Program-made: the position numbers and the translations under genes
Notes under the pieces: model-generated
Database searches by the model: none
What the model saw: the letters and a program-made list of their open reading frames with translations, nothing else
What the model was told of the DNA's origin: nothing
Assembly (NCBI RefSeq): GCF_022458985.1
Contig: NC_061777.1
Coordinates: 13,729,668 to 13,793,667 of the forward strand
Length of the DNA: 64,000 nucleotides
Direction: 5' to 3'
Origin: Mugil cephalus
Lineage: Eukaryota; Chordata; Actinopteri; Mugiliformes; Mugilidae
Shown here: positions 1-11,770 of the stretch, piece after piece
How positions within the stretch are numbered: position 1 is the first letter of the stretch
How the letters are laid out: each line of letters opens with the position of its first letter

Positions 1-339
1 TACAGATAAGGAAGCTCTGACTCCCCTATTCTGACATGTAGGAACTGTAAATGTGAATCTGGAGGGAGGGAAAAGATAGAGGAGAAGGTGCCGCCGGGTA
101 TTTTTATTTTAATGTGGTGAAATGAGCTTCCAGATGGCGTCCTTGTATGATTACCATATGGGCCCACAATGATTTATCAGATGTTGCTGGCACTGGATGC
201 ATCTGTAGCTCAAATACCACCTGCTAGCGACATACACTGATCATTCTGTCATGCGAGGAGGCATATGGGAGATTTTTCATGCCGTGTTATGATTTTCATT
301 CCAGCCAGATGTTAAAAATGTGTGTTGAAAGTGATGTAT

Positions 340-662
340 GTACCGATCAGCCACAACATTAAAACCACTAGACCCACCCCATAGTAACGACACTCATTTG
401 GACGGCAGCAGCCATCCCCAGCATGATGCAGCCAAAAGGTTCAGGAATAACATGGAAAAAAAAGGTGTTGCCTTAGCCTCCAAATTCACTGGATCCCAAA
501 AGTATCTGTGAGAACAAGCACTGGAACAAGCTTGATCTCAACCCCTCTCCTCAACCCACAGGACCCAAAGAACCCCACTAACAACATTCTGTTGCCAGAC
601 ACCACAGAACAAGGAGTTCTGCACCATATTAGGAAGGTGGTAATAATATTTTGCCTGATTGC
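340..662 (+). repeat. Dispersed inverted-repeat element (MITE-like), copy 1
   Basis: The left end has the motif GATCAGCCACAACATTAAAA and the right end carries GGTGGTAATAATATT followed by GCCTGATTG, which is roughly its reverse complement. The interior shares the block CCAGACACCACAG with the copies at 4230, 23581 and 30248. No coding capacity remains. I know this end motif as a very common teleost repeat but cannot give its database name. The right end contains CCATATTAGG, a perfect CArG box. Confidence 0.75.
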
Positions 663-1306
663 TGCATAGTGCAGTCAGTCCCTAGAGCCACATTAGTAGC
701 CAAGCAATCAAAAAACCAAGCAAAACACAGATGTCTTAAATCACTAAACCATTCGTTGACACCCAAGGTAAACAGTACAGAGATGACTAATTACTCAACT
801 AATTACAGGATCATTTGGTGCAGAAATTTTGACTGATATTTGTATGTTTGTGACTCATGGTTGACTTAAAAAAAAAAAAAAAGCAGCTCCACTCACACGA
901 TGAGATTAGGTCTGCCTGCCACAAATTCTGCCGCCAGAAAACTAGCTAAAGTTAAACATCCAGCGGTATTGTTTTGCATCTAATCATGTTATAAGGCGCT
1001 ACAATTTTCATACTGTATACCTCTGTTATGTTACCAAAGAAACCGAACTAAGTCATCGGCCATTCATTTCTTGGTGGGTGAAGAAAATAATGAGACACTC
1101 AGGGGTTCTTGAATCATCGCTGTGTGCGTTTGACAGAGCTGGCGTCTCGCTCGCCCACTCTTCTGAACAGCGCAGGCCAGTGTGGAAGTGAGATAATAAG
1201 TGAACCAGCAAGAAGCGCCTCAGGGAGGTCCTTGGTAATGGCTGCCCTTCAGTGCAGGGACCCAATTATTTCCGTCGCCTGTCTCTCCACTAGATCGTTT
1301 ACTCAC

Positions 1307-1380
1307 CTGCTGGCCCCTGCCGAGGCCCTCAAACCGGCGACTGGCCTGCAGGACCCGACCTGATGTAGAGCATCTGCAAT
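1307..1380 (-). other. Possible non-coding or 5' UTR exon
   Basis: On the minus strand a 74-nt segment lies between an acceptor (CTTTCAG, ending at 1381) and a textbook donor (CAG then GTGAGT, starting at 1306). The segment is more GC-rich than its surroundings. It has an open frame but resembles no protein I know. It could be an exon of a long non-coding RNA, a 5' UTR exon of a gene beyond the left edge, or chance. Confidence 0.2.
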
Positions 1381-4229
1381 CTGAAAGGTATACGCCACCG
1401 AGAAACAAGCAAATATAACAATCACGTCGCATTAGGTACACCAACCAGACCAAAGATCAGAAGTGAAAACCTGCTTCAAAACTAATTCCATTTCCTCCTA
1501 TTCAACACACATTCGACTATTATTTTGTCCAGTCATTCACAAGGACTGAAATGATTCCCTTTGTGACAGTGAGATAGTGGACAGACGGATGGGAACACAA
1601 ATTGAATTAATCATGTGAGGCCCTCCAGGCTTCAGGCACCCATGCTCCTCACTGTTGATGTGGTTACCAAACAGGCATTCAGTGAAATATATCATCCACA
1701 AAACCCCAGTGGTTTGTCTGTAGCTGTCTTTTAGCTAATGTAACCCCGGCCGGGTGTGTATAAAACAGTATCGCCCTCCACAACGCTTTTGTAAAGCTTG
1801 TGGACGTGACAAACCCTCAGCGGGGGAAGTTACACACATGAGCGGAGGTTGAGTGTTTGCGGTGTTTTGCACCAGGGAATACAAAAGCACCGAGGTGTGA
1901 AGAGTTAGGTGGAGATCTCACAGCTTACATGAGCAACCTTACCGAAATGGGTGTAACTTCAATATTATACATGTAGTACTATATTGTGTGGTGGTGAAAC
2001 AGCTAAGCCTCAACCACCACAGCTATGTATTTCAGAGACTCAGATGTCAGCAATAATCACAAAGTACCCGGACATTTTTAATTCTATAGTCCCACACTGA
2101 AGGGGATTTTATACAGGGGGGGGAGTTCAGGCTGCAAATGTGTCACATACATCAACAAAGCTCGTTCAACTATTGCCTCAATTTACAAATGTTTGCTCAA
2201 TAGGTAGTTGGGCAATGTCGATACGTCACCCTGCAGTGCCAAATGTGGTTTGAAGAAGCAAGTGTTGGTGTTATTTTTTGAGGAAATTAACATTAACACA
2301 TATTGACCTCATCTTCGTGCAAGTTGAAACCCTATTCCGTATACAGTATTTGTACATTTATGTAAACTTATTCGTTATTGTGCAGCATTTAACATGTTTT
2401 ACTTTTGACATAACAGTGGGCGTAGTGGTGGTAGTATTTTTTGTTTGTATTTGTTCATTTTGACAGGTAGATTCATGTTTTTATTAATATTTTATTAATA
2501 AATTCTCTTATTTGTCTCATGGATTGGTTAGAACGATACATTTAAATTTGGACAGTGGGTCTTCTCCTATTTAAAGCCTTGGGGACAGAGCTACAGTAAT
2601 TACTTGTTAGAAACAGTGAAGTCTGGAGCCTGTAAGTGATTTCATCGATTTCACAGTGTACAGGCTGAGGGCAGCTAAAGACAACCCCCTGTCCTCTGCT
2701 CTCCGTCACCTGAGAAGAAGAAGAAAAAAAGAACACATTGTGGCTTCTCAAATTGTCCCTTAGCAGCACTTGTCATTCTCCTAATGAGAGTGAGGAAGTT
2801 GCATTTTGTAGCAGGCCCTCTGGAGAGATGGGTATTTTGGAAGCTGACATTTGAGAGCAGTTGTTGCTCGGAGTGCGGCTCTCCTTCACTCTGTCATGCG
2901 TTCTGAGGCTCCCTCATCCCTGCCTACTGAACCATCCATACTCCGAGTGTAGAGAGAGCCACCATCGCTCTCCCTCTGACTGCCTAACGAGATCCTCTAT
3001 CTCTGACAACCAGCTCTGTCACCCAGAACAAAGCCTCATCTCAGGCAGAAAGGCGAGCAGACTGACTGCTCCGCGGAGGCTGGATGGAGAAGTGCGACCC
3101 AGTAGGGGAGGAGGCAGCGCGGTTATGCCAGAGGGATTTATTTCCTGCCCTGACAGGTCGCTTTTTTTTTCTAGGTGGGCAGGTGGATTTTCTACCTCTT
3201 GAAGCGCAGTTCCAGCAGGCAGGGAAAAGACAGGGTGTTATTTTAATAGTCTGTGGCAGGTCATCTGTGGAGTGCGCTTCAAGTTAACTTGTCAGGCGCT
3301 ATGAATAGGTTACAAAGCCGATTCTTTTACAAAACCTACAAAATAACCTACAAAAGAAGTTAGTTTTTTACAAAAAAAAAACAAAAACACAGATAAAATC
3401 ATACTGTAGAAACCGTTCATGAGAAAGTTTCTTAAAGGAATCACAAGTGACAGTATTACCCTCCAATGACGTTAACTACAGACTCGTGTGTGTCTTATCT
3501 GTTACCACAGCTGACGTGAGCATATGCCAGATGGGTGTAGAATTAGTCCACAGCGTGACTCGAGGGAAAATCATTTCTTGCCATCATGTCTCCTTCATCA
3601 GTTGCTCATTCTGCCATATTTGTCCATGCCTTTGAACAAAAGCAGACTCTAAATAGCTGCGAATGCTAAAGCGGAGACGTAGCCAGATGTCCCTGTACAA
3701 ATGTTCCTCTGTGCAGCCAGAGAAGCAGAGTCCAAGAATAGAGACAATCTGAGACACCACCACTGTTCTAATCTTCAATTTAAAAAGGAAGGAAAATATG
3801 TGTACTTCATCCCATCCTCACTCTCTCACTATTTTGGAAACGCCATACCATTAAGTAGAGTTTACGCTTTCACTCTGAACAAAACTAAATGTCAGATCAC
3901 AGCTTCACAGGAAACTGTGAAGGTGTGATCTGACTGTTAAGATGACTGCCAGTTACTTTTATCAAAATGACATGAGGCTATTAAAACGATCAAAGCGATC
4001 TAAAGGATGCATTTCATACTTCAGTCACAAATGCGAGTTAGTAGAAAGGCTAATTGACTTTATACATTCACTATGAATCAAGTTGGCACTGGTTTCTTAA
4101 AACACCACTGCTAAGAAAAACACAAGTAAAGGGAACTTAGACAAAATGTGAAATATCTGCTTTTAGACACAGGAAGCCACTTAAGGTTTCAGAACAGCAA
4201 AAAGCTCAAACTTCCCACAGTTGGTATAA

Positions 4230-4413
4230 AGTACAAACAAGGACCTGCGACTGATAGCAGATGGTGCATGGACACTCACCCAAAGGTCCCCACTAACAAC
4301 GTTCTATAGCCAAACACCACAGGACACCATCAGGAGACCCATGTCCATTCTGTTTTGGAGGCACGAGGGAGACCTACACAATATTAAATTGTGCAGATAC
4401 ACCTGATTGGTGT
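4230..4413 (+). repeat. Dispersed inverted-repeat element, copy 2 (degraded)
   Basis: It shares the internal blocks CCCACTAACAACGTTCT and AACACCACAGGACACC with copy 1 and ends in CCTGATTGGTGT, the family's right end. The left end is unrecognisable, so the start is approximate. Confidence 0.65.
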
Positions 4414-7146
4414 TTTTCTGACTTCTCATTTTGCATAACCTGGCAGTACATTTTGCATTGCCGCTGATACACAGAGAAACGCTCAACTGTATTTTTACCC
4501 TCTGGAGACAGCAACTGATTGGGGTCAGAATTAAAAGCTGCATGTGGCTCTGATTATGACACAGCTGTAGATGAGCTGCTGTTATTTTGACTCTGACACA
4601 TTGGTTTATTACTGTGTTGAGTTAGCTTCCAGAGTTTGTGTGCGCTCAAGTTCTTGTTGTGGCCCTTCAGGGGCTCCGCGGATAAAGGCCTGGTTGCACG
4701 CATTATGTCGTGTTCCCAAACCAAAGACCAATAAGTGATGAAATTATACAACACTGAATCAGATTTAAGTCACAGATACACACACTGCAGAGCCTGTATC
4801 CCACGGGCAATAGCTGCTTGTCCACCCATCAGAGTTAATCACTGGCAGCATGTTGAAAAAATATTTCCCCAGGTTTTCTTTCTTTATTTCTTTCTTTCCT
4901 CTTTCTTCCAGTCAGCATAAGTAGACTGTCACTTCTCTGCTTTGAGAAGTGTACATGAATAACAGGAGTGAAGAAATAATGCAGCTCAAGCACACTCAGA
5001 CCTCCGGCTCTTTTATCCTCCAAGGTGAAATTGGTGTGGGTCAGAAAAGCAAAGAGAGACTCTGTGGTGGTAAATGATGTCAGTGTGCAGCTCGGGAGCT
5101 CACAGTGAGTACAGTGTGCGACGTGACTAGACAGATTCAGACTCTCACGTTTCAGAGATCTTTACACAATCCCTAAAGTCACAGGAAATGGACTGGGTGG
5201 TAATTCATTCATAACTTTCCGTGGAAAATCTATGATGACAGCGCGTCGCTGCCAAGTGTATGAATATCAGCTATTTGGAGCTGATAACCCGCAATGCCCA
5301 TCTGCTGAGGATATGCGTAACAGTGTTGGCTTTGGCATACAGCCAGGAATCAGTCCTCATCACCTCAGGCTGTCCACAGCTGGTGGTAACTTCAATTGAG
5401 GCAGTCTCACTGTAAATAGATGACGCACAATAAAGGATAAAGCTTTTAAGAAATTAGAAGACCTGAAAGACGGATAGATAAAACAAAAAAGATGAGAAAA
5501 TGTTATTAGAAAGGAGAATGAGAAGGGAGACAATAATCTCTCTCTCCGTAGAAATACACAGATTGGCTGTTAGTTGTATTAAAAAATCGGTGGCACAAGT
5601 TTAGATCCTAATCGTACAGATTTTGAGGCTAAGAGTGATGCTGCAGTCTTCAGAGGATGTGATGTACCTCCAGTGTGATGCTAGCATAACAGAGCAACGC
5701 TGCCCTCTTCTGTTTGTCAGTGGGTTTTTTTTTTGTTGGTTGTGTTCATTTATTTCAATTAGTGGTATTCTAACATCCTACCACTGGTCAGAGACTCCAG
5801 ACGTAACTTGAATGAATGGTGGTGAAACGTTTTGGGGACCAATGTTGAGACTGTGTGTGTAAGTGACTGACAAATAGTGTCTCGAACCACCTCCTCTGCC
5901 CAGAGAAGTGTTTTCTAATGAGTTTTTCTCTTCTCTTTCCAACCATCTGTCCTGTCTAAATATAAAATGTGGATGCCGTTGTTCTCAGAAGAGTGTTATT
6001 TGTCCTTCAGATGTAGGTGGAGTGTGAATCCTGAGCTGAAGATTTAGCTCTCCTGTGCCTCCAGAGTTAGCCACTGGTTGTTTTGTTTCACTAATGATCA
6101 TGTCTGCACATTCCTTACTAAACTGAACTGCAAAAACAAGGACATTGTTCATTTTTCTCCCAGTGTGCTTTGTCCTTGGACTAAACAAATTTCTGCCTCT
6201 GTGTGCTGTTGGGCTTGAAGCTCACAGGGATATGGTTGTTTACTGAAAATCCTCCCGAGTTTCTCTGGGACTCCCCTCACTTTTTTTTTTTTTTGTTCTC
6301 TTTTTGCTGTTCTCCTGCACTCTGTCTGTTCTGGGGTCTCTTTGTGTGTGAGTGCTTGTCTGATGTGGTTTTCTTCCTTCTCTGTACCTCCTGTCATCGA
6401 GAGTATAGTCTGTGCTCAGTGCTGTACAGTTCTGCTGAGCCCCAGCTCCTGGTCCAGAGGATGGATGATGCAGCATTTTCTATATAGTTCAGTGCTGAGG
6501 CACCTGTCCTTCTCACTGCACAGTCTAATAAAGTCAAACTACATCCACTAATCCTCCCAACTGAACCCGATATTGCCGTCCACTGCATCTTCACAGACAT
6601 GCAGCCATAAAAAGACCCTTTAACAGTAATTGAAAACAAGGCAAACATGCTCTCATGGGTAACTTCTTCATCTTTTCTATCTTGTGAATCGACTTCTAAC
6701 CTTTATGTGAATCGGGGCTTAATTTGTGTGTAAGACTTTTACAAGTTATGTCTATTTGTCAAGGTGTATTGTCCGTTTGTTTTTTAAGATACCCGCCCTA
6801 ATTCCTGCTTATTTATATTGATGCTTTTTGCTGATATGTTGATTAATGTGCATTGTCCTAATTAAATAAATAATAATAATAAAAAAGCTCTACAAGTCCA
6901 GTTACCTTTTATAAACGCCTTTTGGATTAACGTGACCTGGATGACTGAGAAGAACCTTCACAGACTAGTAGCTAAGCAGTTTTTATATATCTGGATGGGA
7001 CATTTAAAGAAAAGCAGCAATATAAGCAGGAAACGTAAATAAAAAGAAATGTCTTGACTTCGTCATGAAAGCTGTCATAACCTGGTCCCATCCTGTCCTC
7101 TGCTGGCTGACGGGTTAAACTTAGGTAACGATGTCCCACAACTCAA

Positions 7147-7231
7147 CCAATCAGCGACGGTTACGAACCAGTAGGTGTTTTGCTACATTTTCATCCAATC
7201 AGCAGCAGCGTTCAATGCGGCTCCGACCAAT
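7147..7231 (+). promoter_or_regulatory. FICD promoter with three CCAAT boxes
   Basis: CCAAT occurs at 7147-7151, 7195-7199 and 7227-7231, all on the plus strand and all followed by CA. Such clusters bind NF-Y in vertebrate promoters, and the last spacing (32 bp, about three helical turns) suits cooperative binding. No TATA box is evident. Transcription probably starts about 60-100 bp downstream. FICD is induced in the unfolded protein response in mammals, but I could not find an intact ER stress element (CCAAT, nine bases, CCACG). Confidence 0.6.
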
Positions 7232-7305
7232 CACAGTCGAGGATGTTGACAGGTGCAGCTCCAGGAAGTAGATGATGTGTATTTTCTGTATACACAGCTG
7301 TGCTG

Positions 7306-7685
7306 ATGCCGAGAAAACCACAGCCGCTGTCTGATTAATGTAGTCGTAGTTTCAACGCTGTAACTTACGCTTTTACGACTGCGACGCGGAGCTAATTCAA
7401 GCGAGCTAGCTAACGTCTGAGATGAAAAAACTAAGCTAAATCTCCGCGGCTTCGTTGTTGACTCCCAGTTCTCATGCCGACCGTGTTTCCCCTCCTGTCA
7501 GCCGCCCTTGGTGTCTCCAGGCTGGGGTGGAACTAGATGGGGCCGCGTATCACCAGGTGATGGCGGACCTGAACCTGGGCTCATCATGGCTGCAGCGACG
7601 TTGTGGCGTTACACCAGCGGCCGCTTCCTCGGGGGGTGGGGCCCGCTGCTGTGCGTCGCACTCGGCTCTCTTGTCGCCCTCTTGA
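7306..7685 (+). promoter_or_regulatory. FICD leader with chained upstream reading frames
   Basis: Upstream ATG frames run 7306-7338, 7422-7439 (MKKLS), 7474-7536 (20 codons), 7537-7560 (MGPRITR) and 7560-7685. The last three are joined without gaps: the TAG of one is followed at once by the ATG of the next, then TGATG overlaps stop and start. The frame beginning at 7560 is out of frame with FICD and runs past its start at 7586. How many are in the mRNA depends on the unmapped transcription start; the last three are likely included. Confidence 0.55.
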
Positions 7686-9230
7686 TGCCCCTGGTCGAGG
7701 TGGAGGACCGGTGCTGTGCTTCCCTGAAGGGCATCGCTCAACTCCGCTGCCAGCTATGGGGAAGTTCACCGCAGCCTCCAGCTGTGCAGTCCACCAGCCT
7801 CACTGTCCCCTTCACTGCCCTCGATCTGCTGCCTCAGAGGTCCAAGCCAACCAAAGGTAAAGACAACAAGAGGTGTCATCAACTCAGTGACATATGTTAC
7901 AGAGGACTGAAGACATGCCGGTGCAAACGAACGAGATAACTTTATTTTCAGTATTAAGTCACTTATCTAGTAAAATCTATAACATTTTTCCTCACTGTTT
8001 TTCTGTATAATAGTCTGACTAATGGTAAACTCAGTGACTTTATGGACTTGATGGTCTTTTCCAGTTTTTCACCTTAACTCTTGCTGATGAGAAGTGCTGT
8101 ATTATCATCTCCTCAGTGTTGACACCGTCAAATATGATCTGATTGCAGAGATGGTGCTGGAGGCCAAAGCGGCGCTGCAGCAGGCTCTGGAGATGAAGAA
8201 ACTTGGGAAGAGGGAGAAAGCTCACAAGCTGCTGGTGCATGCACTTAGTATGAACCCGGAGTTTGTGGATGCCCTGACGGAGCTGGGGACCATTCTGGAG
8301 GAGGAGAAGGATGTCGTCCAGGCCGACCACCTCTACACCAAGGCCCTGGCCCTCTCCCCGTGTAACGAGAGGGCTCTGGTCAGCCGAGACCGAACCCTCC
8401 CGTTGGTTGAAGAGATTGACCAGCGTTACTTTAGCATCATAGACAGTAAAGTGCGCCAACTTATGTCTATTCCCAAAGGCAATTCTGCACTCCGCCGGGT
8501 TATGGAGGAAACCTACTACCACCACATCTACCACACGGTGGCCATTGAAGGCAGCACACTCACTCTGTCTGAAATTCGTCACATCATTGAGACGCGCTAC
8601 GCCGTCCCAGGGAAGAGCCTTCAGGAGCAGAACGAGGCTATCGGTGTGGACGCAGCCATGAAGTACATCAACACCACACTGTTGTCCAGATCAGGAGCCA
8701 TCACCGTCAGTGACATCCTGGAGATTCACAGACGTGTGCTGGGCTACGTGGACCCCGTGGAGGGAGGGAGGCTGCGCACCAGCCAGGTGTTCGTGGGCCA
8801 CCACATCCCACCTCACCCTCAGGACCTGCAGAGACACATGCAGGAGCTGGTTCAGTGGCTCAACTCTGACGAGGCCCTGCAGCTGCACCCTGTGGAGTAC
8901 GCCGCTCTCGCCCACTATAAACTGGTGTACGTGCATCCGTTCGTGGACGGCAACGGGCGCACATCACGGCTGCTCATGAACCTCGTGCTCATGCAAGCCC
9001 GATACCCACCGATTACTATTCGAAAAGAACAAAGGGCAGAATATTATGCAGCTCTAGACACAGCCAATGAGGGTGATGTACGGCCCTTCATTCGATTTAT
9101 TGCCAAATGTACAGAAATAACATTGGACACTTTGTTAATTTCTACAACAGAGCACGCTGTGGGGCTGCCAGGAGCCGGCCAGGACCAGGCCTGTCCCGAC
9201 TGCAAACAGACCATCATAGGCCACAACTGA
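7586..9230 (+). CDS. ficd: Protein adenylyltransferase FICD (HYPE)
   Basis: FICD is an ER-membrane Fic enzyme that AMPylates and de-AMPylates the chaperone BiP (HSPA5), tuning its activity to the load of unfolded protein. Coding exons are 7586-7856 and 8149-9230, joined in phase 1, giving 450 aa (human 458). Residues 16-36 form one membrane segment near the N-terminus, as in a type II protein. TPR-like helices lie at about 92-165. The inhibitory helix holds TVAIEG with Glu224 (human Glu234), and the Fic motif HPFVDGNGR is at 353-361 with catalytic His353, so the active site is intact. The start at 7586 was chosen because it begins just before the membrane segment, as in the family; the ATG at 7560 is out of frame. 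The acceptor at 8149 has a weak pyrimidine tract, but the stronger-looking one near 8116 would lead to a stop. The next gene, SART3, converges on it. Confidence 0.97.
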
Positions 9231-9686
9231 CAAAGGGAACATGAGACGCTAGCATGCAGGGATAAATGTCCAAAAAAATTCTTTTGAGCTAACCTTTTCC
9301 TCCGCCACATCTGAATTTATCATTCCCTTCTGCCAGTTTGGTTTCAGTACCTTCTGATTTCTCTGAAACTGCTGCAGGAACTGAAATAGGATTTTATTGT
9401 CTGGGTTTGTTGCCATTAGGTCATTTCCCTTAACAATGAAAATAACTTTGTTAGTTTTTTAGTTTGTAACAAGACTACCACGAGTGTTAAGCAATTTTGA
9501 CTCCCATCAGAATACAATCTCTGACTCCTGCTGACATGTTTGTTGTTTGACTTGAGATGTTTCCATGACTTTCACTGTGGATGTGCACAGTGTGTGAACG
9601 TTTAGTTCCTTATCTTTGGGATAAAAAGGATGTCTGCTAACACTGTAAAGCACTTTCATCTGCCGGATTATTTATTTTTATTTTAA

Positions 9687-9692
9687 AATAAA
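9687..9692 (+). terminator. FICD poly(A) signal
   Basis: A canonical AATAAA lies 457 bp after the FICD stop, followed by a T-rich stretch near 9727. It implies a 3' UTR of about 0.5 kb. Confidence 0.7.
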
Positions 9693-9785
9693 AGTGTTCT
9701 ATCAACTTTCATTATGTCTTGAAAACTTTTTTTAATAACGGAGGAAGCCAAGCATCATTGCGGGATCAAATGTTAATTACATGAC

Positions 9786-11770
9786 TTTATTAAAAGAGGC
9801 TTTAGTCCAGGAAACAAAACAAAAACACAAGATGTCTTTTAATTTTTATTTTACAGGACCCAAAAAGACAAGGGTGAAAAGGGGGAGGTAATCAAAAGCA
9901 GGAAAATAAATACTCAGATTGAACAAAAATAGCATTTTATTATTTACCTCTATTCCAAATTGAAAACATTGACTATAGAAATTATACAAAACAGCAATGC
10001 ACACAACCTTTTATAATCAAACATAAACCTGCAAGTTCTACACACCAACATATCTAGATCTTTTCTTCTTTTTACTTTTTTTTTAAGATTAGGCCACTGT
10101 GGTGAGAGCAATACATCTTATATTCCATCTGTTTTGAAAATGTATATTTATAACAAACTGTGGTGACCTTTTGGAAATGTGTGTTGAACGTTATTTACAG
10201 AGAATCACTAACATCCAAACAAGATGTAGAGCGGTCGGAGAACTCATCGATTCATCACACAGGAAAAACGGGAATGGCAAAACTGCATAGATTCTCTTCT
10301 CTTGTGACGAAGGAGATGCAGAACTTAATAATATGCAGATGACACCCTGTTTTCTCTGACTGCTGGAGAGACCAACACAGCTCTCTTCCAGAGAGAAAAA
10401 TAAGCTCTACGAAGAAAAACTACTTGGGTTTTTGTCTGTGATGATCCACAGACTTGTCTTTACTGTACACATCTATTTATGTTCTATTCACATTTTAAAC
10501 TAAATAAAAAATGTAATATTCTTATCACCAGAGAGCCATAAGTAAGAAATCGGCTTATTGGAGGATTTTTTTTCTTCTATTAACTAGTCTAAGAAACTAT
10601 ACGAATGCTTAATGAGCCCTAAGGGTTCAAATGTTTCCGTGTATTGTTAAACCAGAACACATCCAATGAACTAAGAAAAGGAAAAGATTTCAGATGCTTT
10701 CAGATAGAAAGAGAACATACTTGAAATGTTTTGCTTCAACATTAAATATCAGATTAGTCGCTGTTGATGGACAAACTCTTGGAGCTCTGGAGCGTTTAAC
10801 ATCACGACACTTTTTATGAACCAAACTTGAAGCACTTTTCATGAGCATCAATATGGTTAATTTCCCTTTAAATCTTTTAACCCACTTAAATCATACTGAA
10901 ATCTTAAACACAGCTGATCAAATGACAAATGTTCTTCTCACAGTAACAACGATGCACTAAAACTGCTCTGTGAACACTAAAGCGTCAGCCGTGAAACAGG
11001 AGAGCAGCTTCCATACTGTAGCAACATGCCCTCAAGACAAAACAAAAGGCCAATCAACCTTAGCATTATGGCAGTGATGATTCATAGCAGATGGTAACTG
11101 AAGGAATTAAGCAAAAATATTGAATTGGCATCACCATACCAAAGGAAAGAAATAATCACAGCTAGCCTTGTTAGCTGTCCTCAGAGGTCCACACAGGTTA
11201 CACAACAAAAGGTTCCATAAAAATATCTGGAGAATGTCTTTTCATCACATCCAGCGCATTTGCGCGCACACACGCACACACACACACCGACTATATTACA
11301 CCATCTCTGAACTTTTGCATATACCCTTTTAAAACAACATTCACAAGTTTGGCCGTTTTGAATATTTAAAAAAAATACTCTACCATTTATTTCTGTCATA
11401 TCCCTCAAATGGTGCACGACAAAATAAAAAGGAAAAAAAGAGAGACTTTGCAACATGAGGCGTACAATTTTACAGTATATTTACACACAAATATGATACA
11501 CTTCTTTTTTTTTTTTCTTTATAAAAACAACCTGGCCGTCAAACACACAAAAACAATCTGTCACACTGAGAGGGAAAAGAGTAACGTTGGTGGCGATGGA
11601 GGGCAGGAGCTCGACGATTAAGGCAACCTCGCAGGATGGATGATGAGAGCATGGCTGAGGTTAAAGGGAACCATCAGGTAACCAATTTACGGAAAATCAC
11701 CAACACTACTTCATAAGGACACAAGATGGCTTTCAGTGTGAAGGCGGTCAGAATTCCCTCGTGGCTGTCG
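9786..11770 (-). other. Probable SART3 3' UTR with poly(A) signal
   Basis: No coding frame is seen between the FICD end and the SART3 stop. On the minus strand AATAAA appears at 9791-9786, giving a 3' UTR of about 2 kb; earlier signals could shorten it. The stretch is AT-rich and contains a short CA tract near 11262-11287. Confidence 0.45.

Larger units (their letters stand above)
1..7130. other. Intergenic DNA upstream of FICD
   Basis: I see no coding exon that I can support. The open frames here are short, many begin at TTG rather than ATG, and none resembles a protein family I know. The stretch holds two copies of a dispersed inverted-repeat element (340-662 and 4230-4413), homopolymer runs and one possible non-coding exon on the minus strand (1307-1380). 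Regulatory elements may be present but cannot be called from one sequence. Confidence 0.6.

Noticed and set aside
2861-3202. 113-codon plus frame
   Set aside because: TTG start, no recognisable motif and no conserved context.
8111-8118. Alternative FICD acceptor after CTCCTCAG
   Set aside because: Better pyrimidine tract, but joining there leads to a stop within nine codons; the acceptor at 8148 restores the conserved frame.
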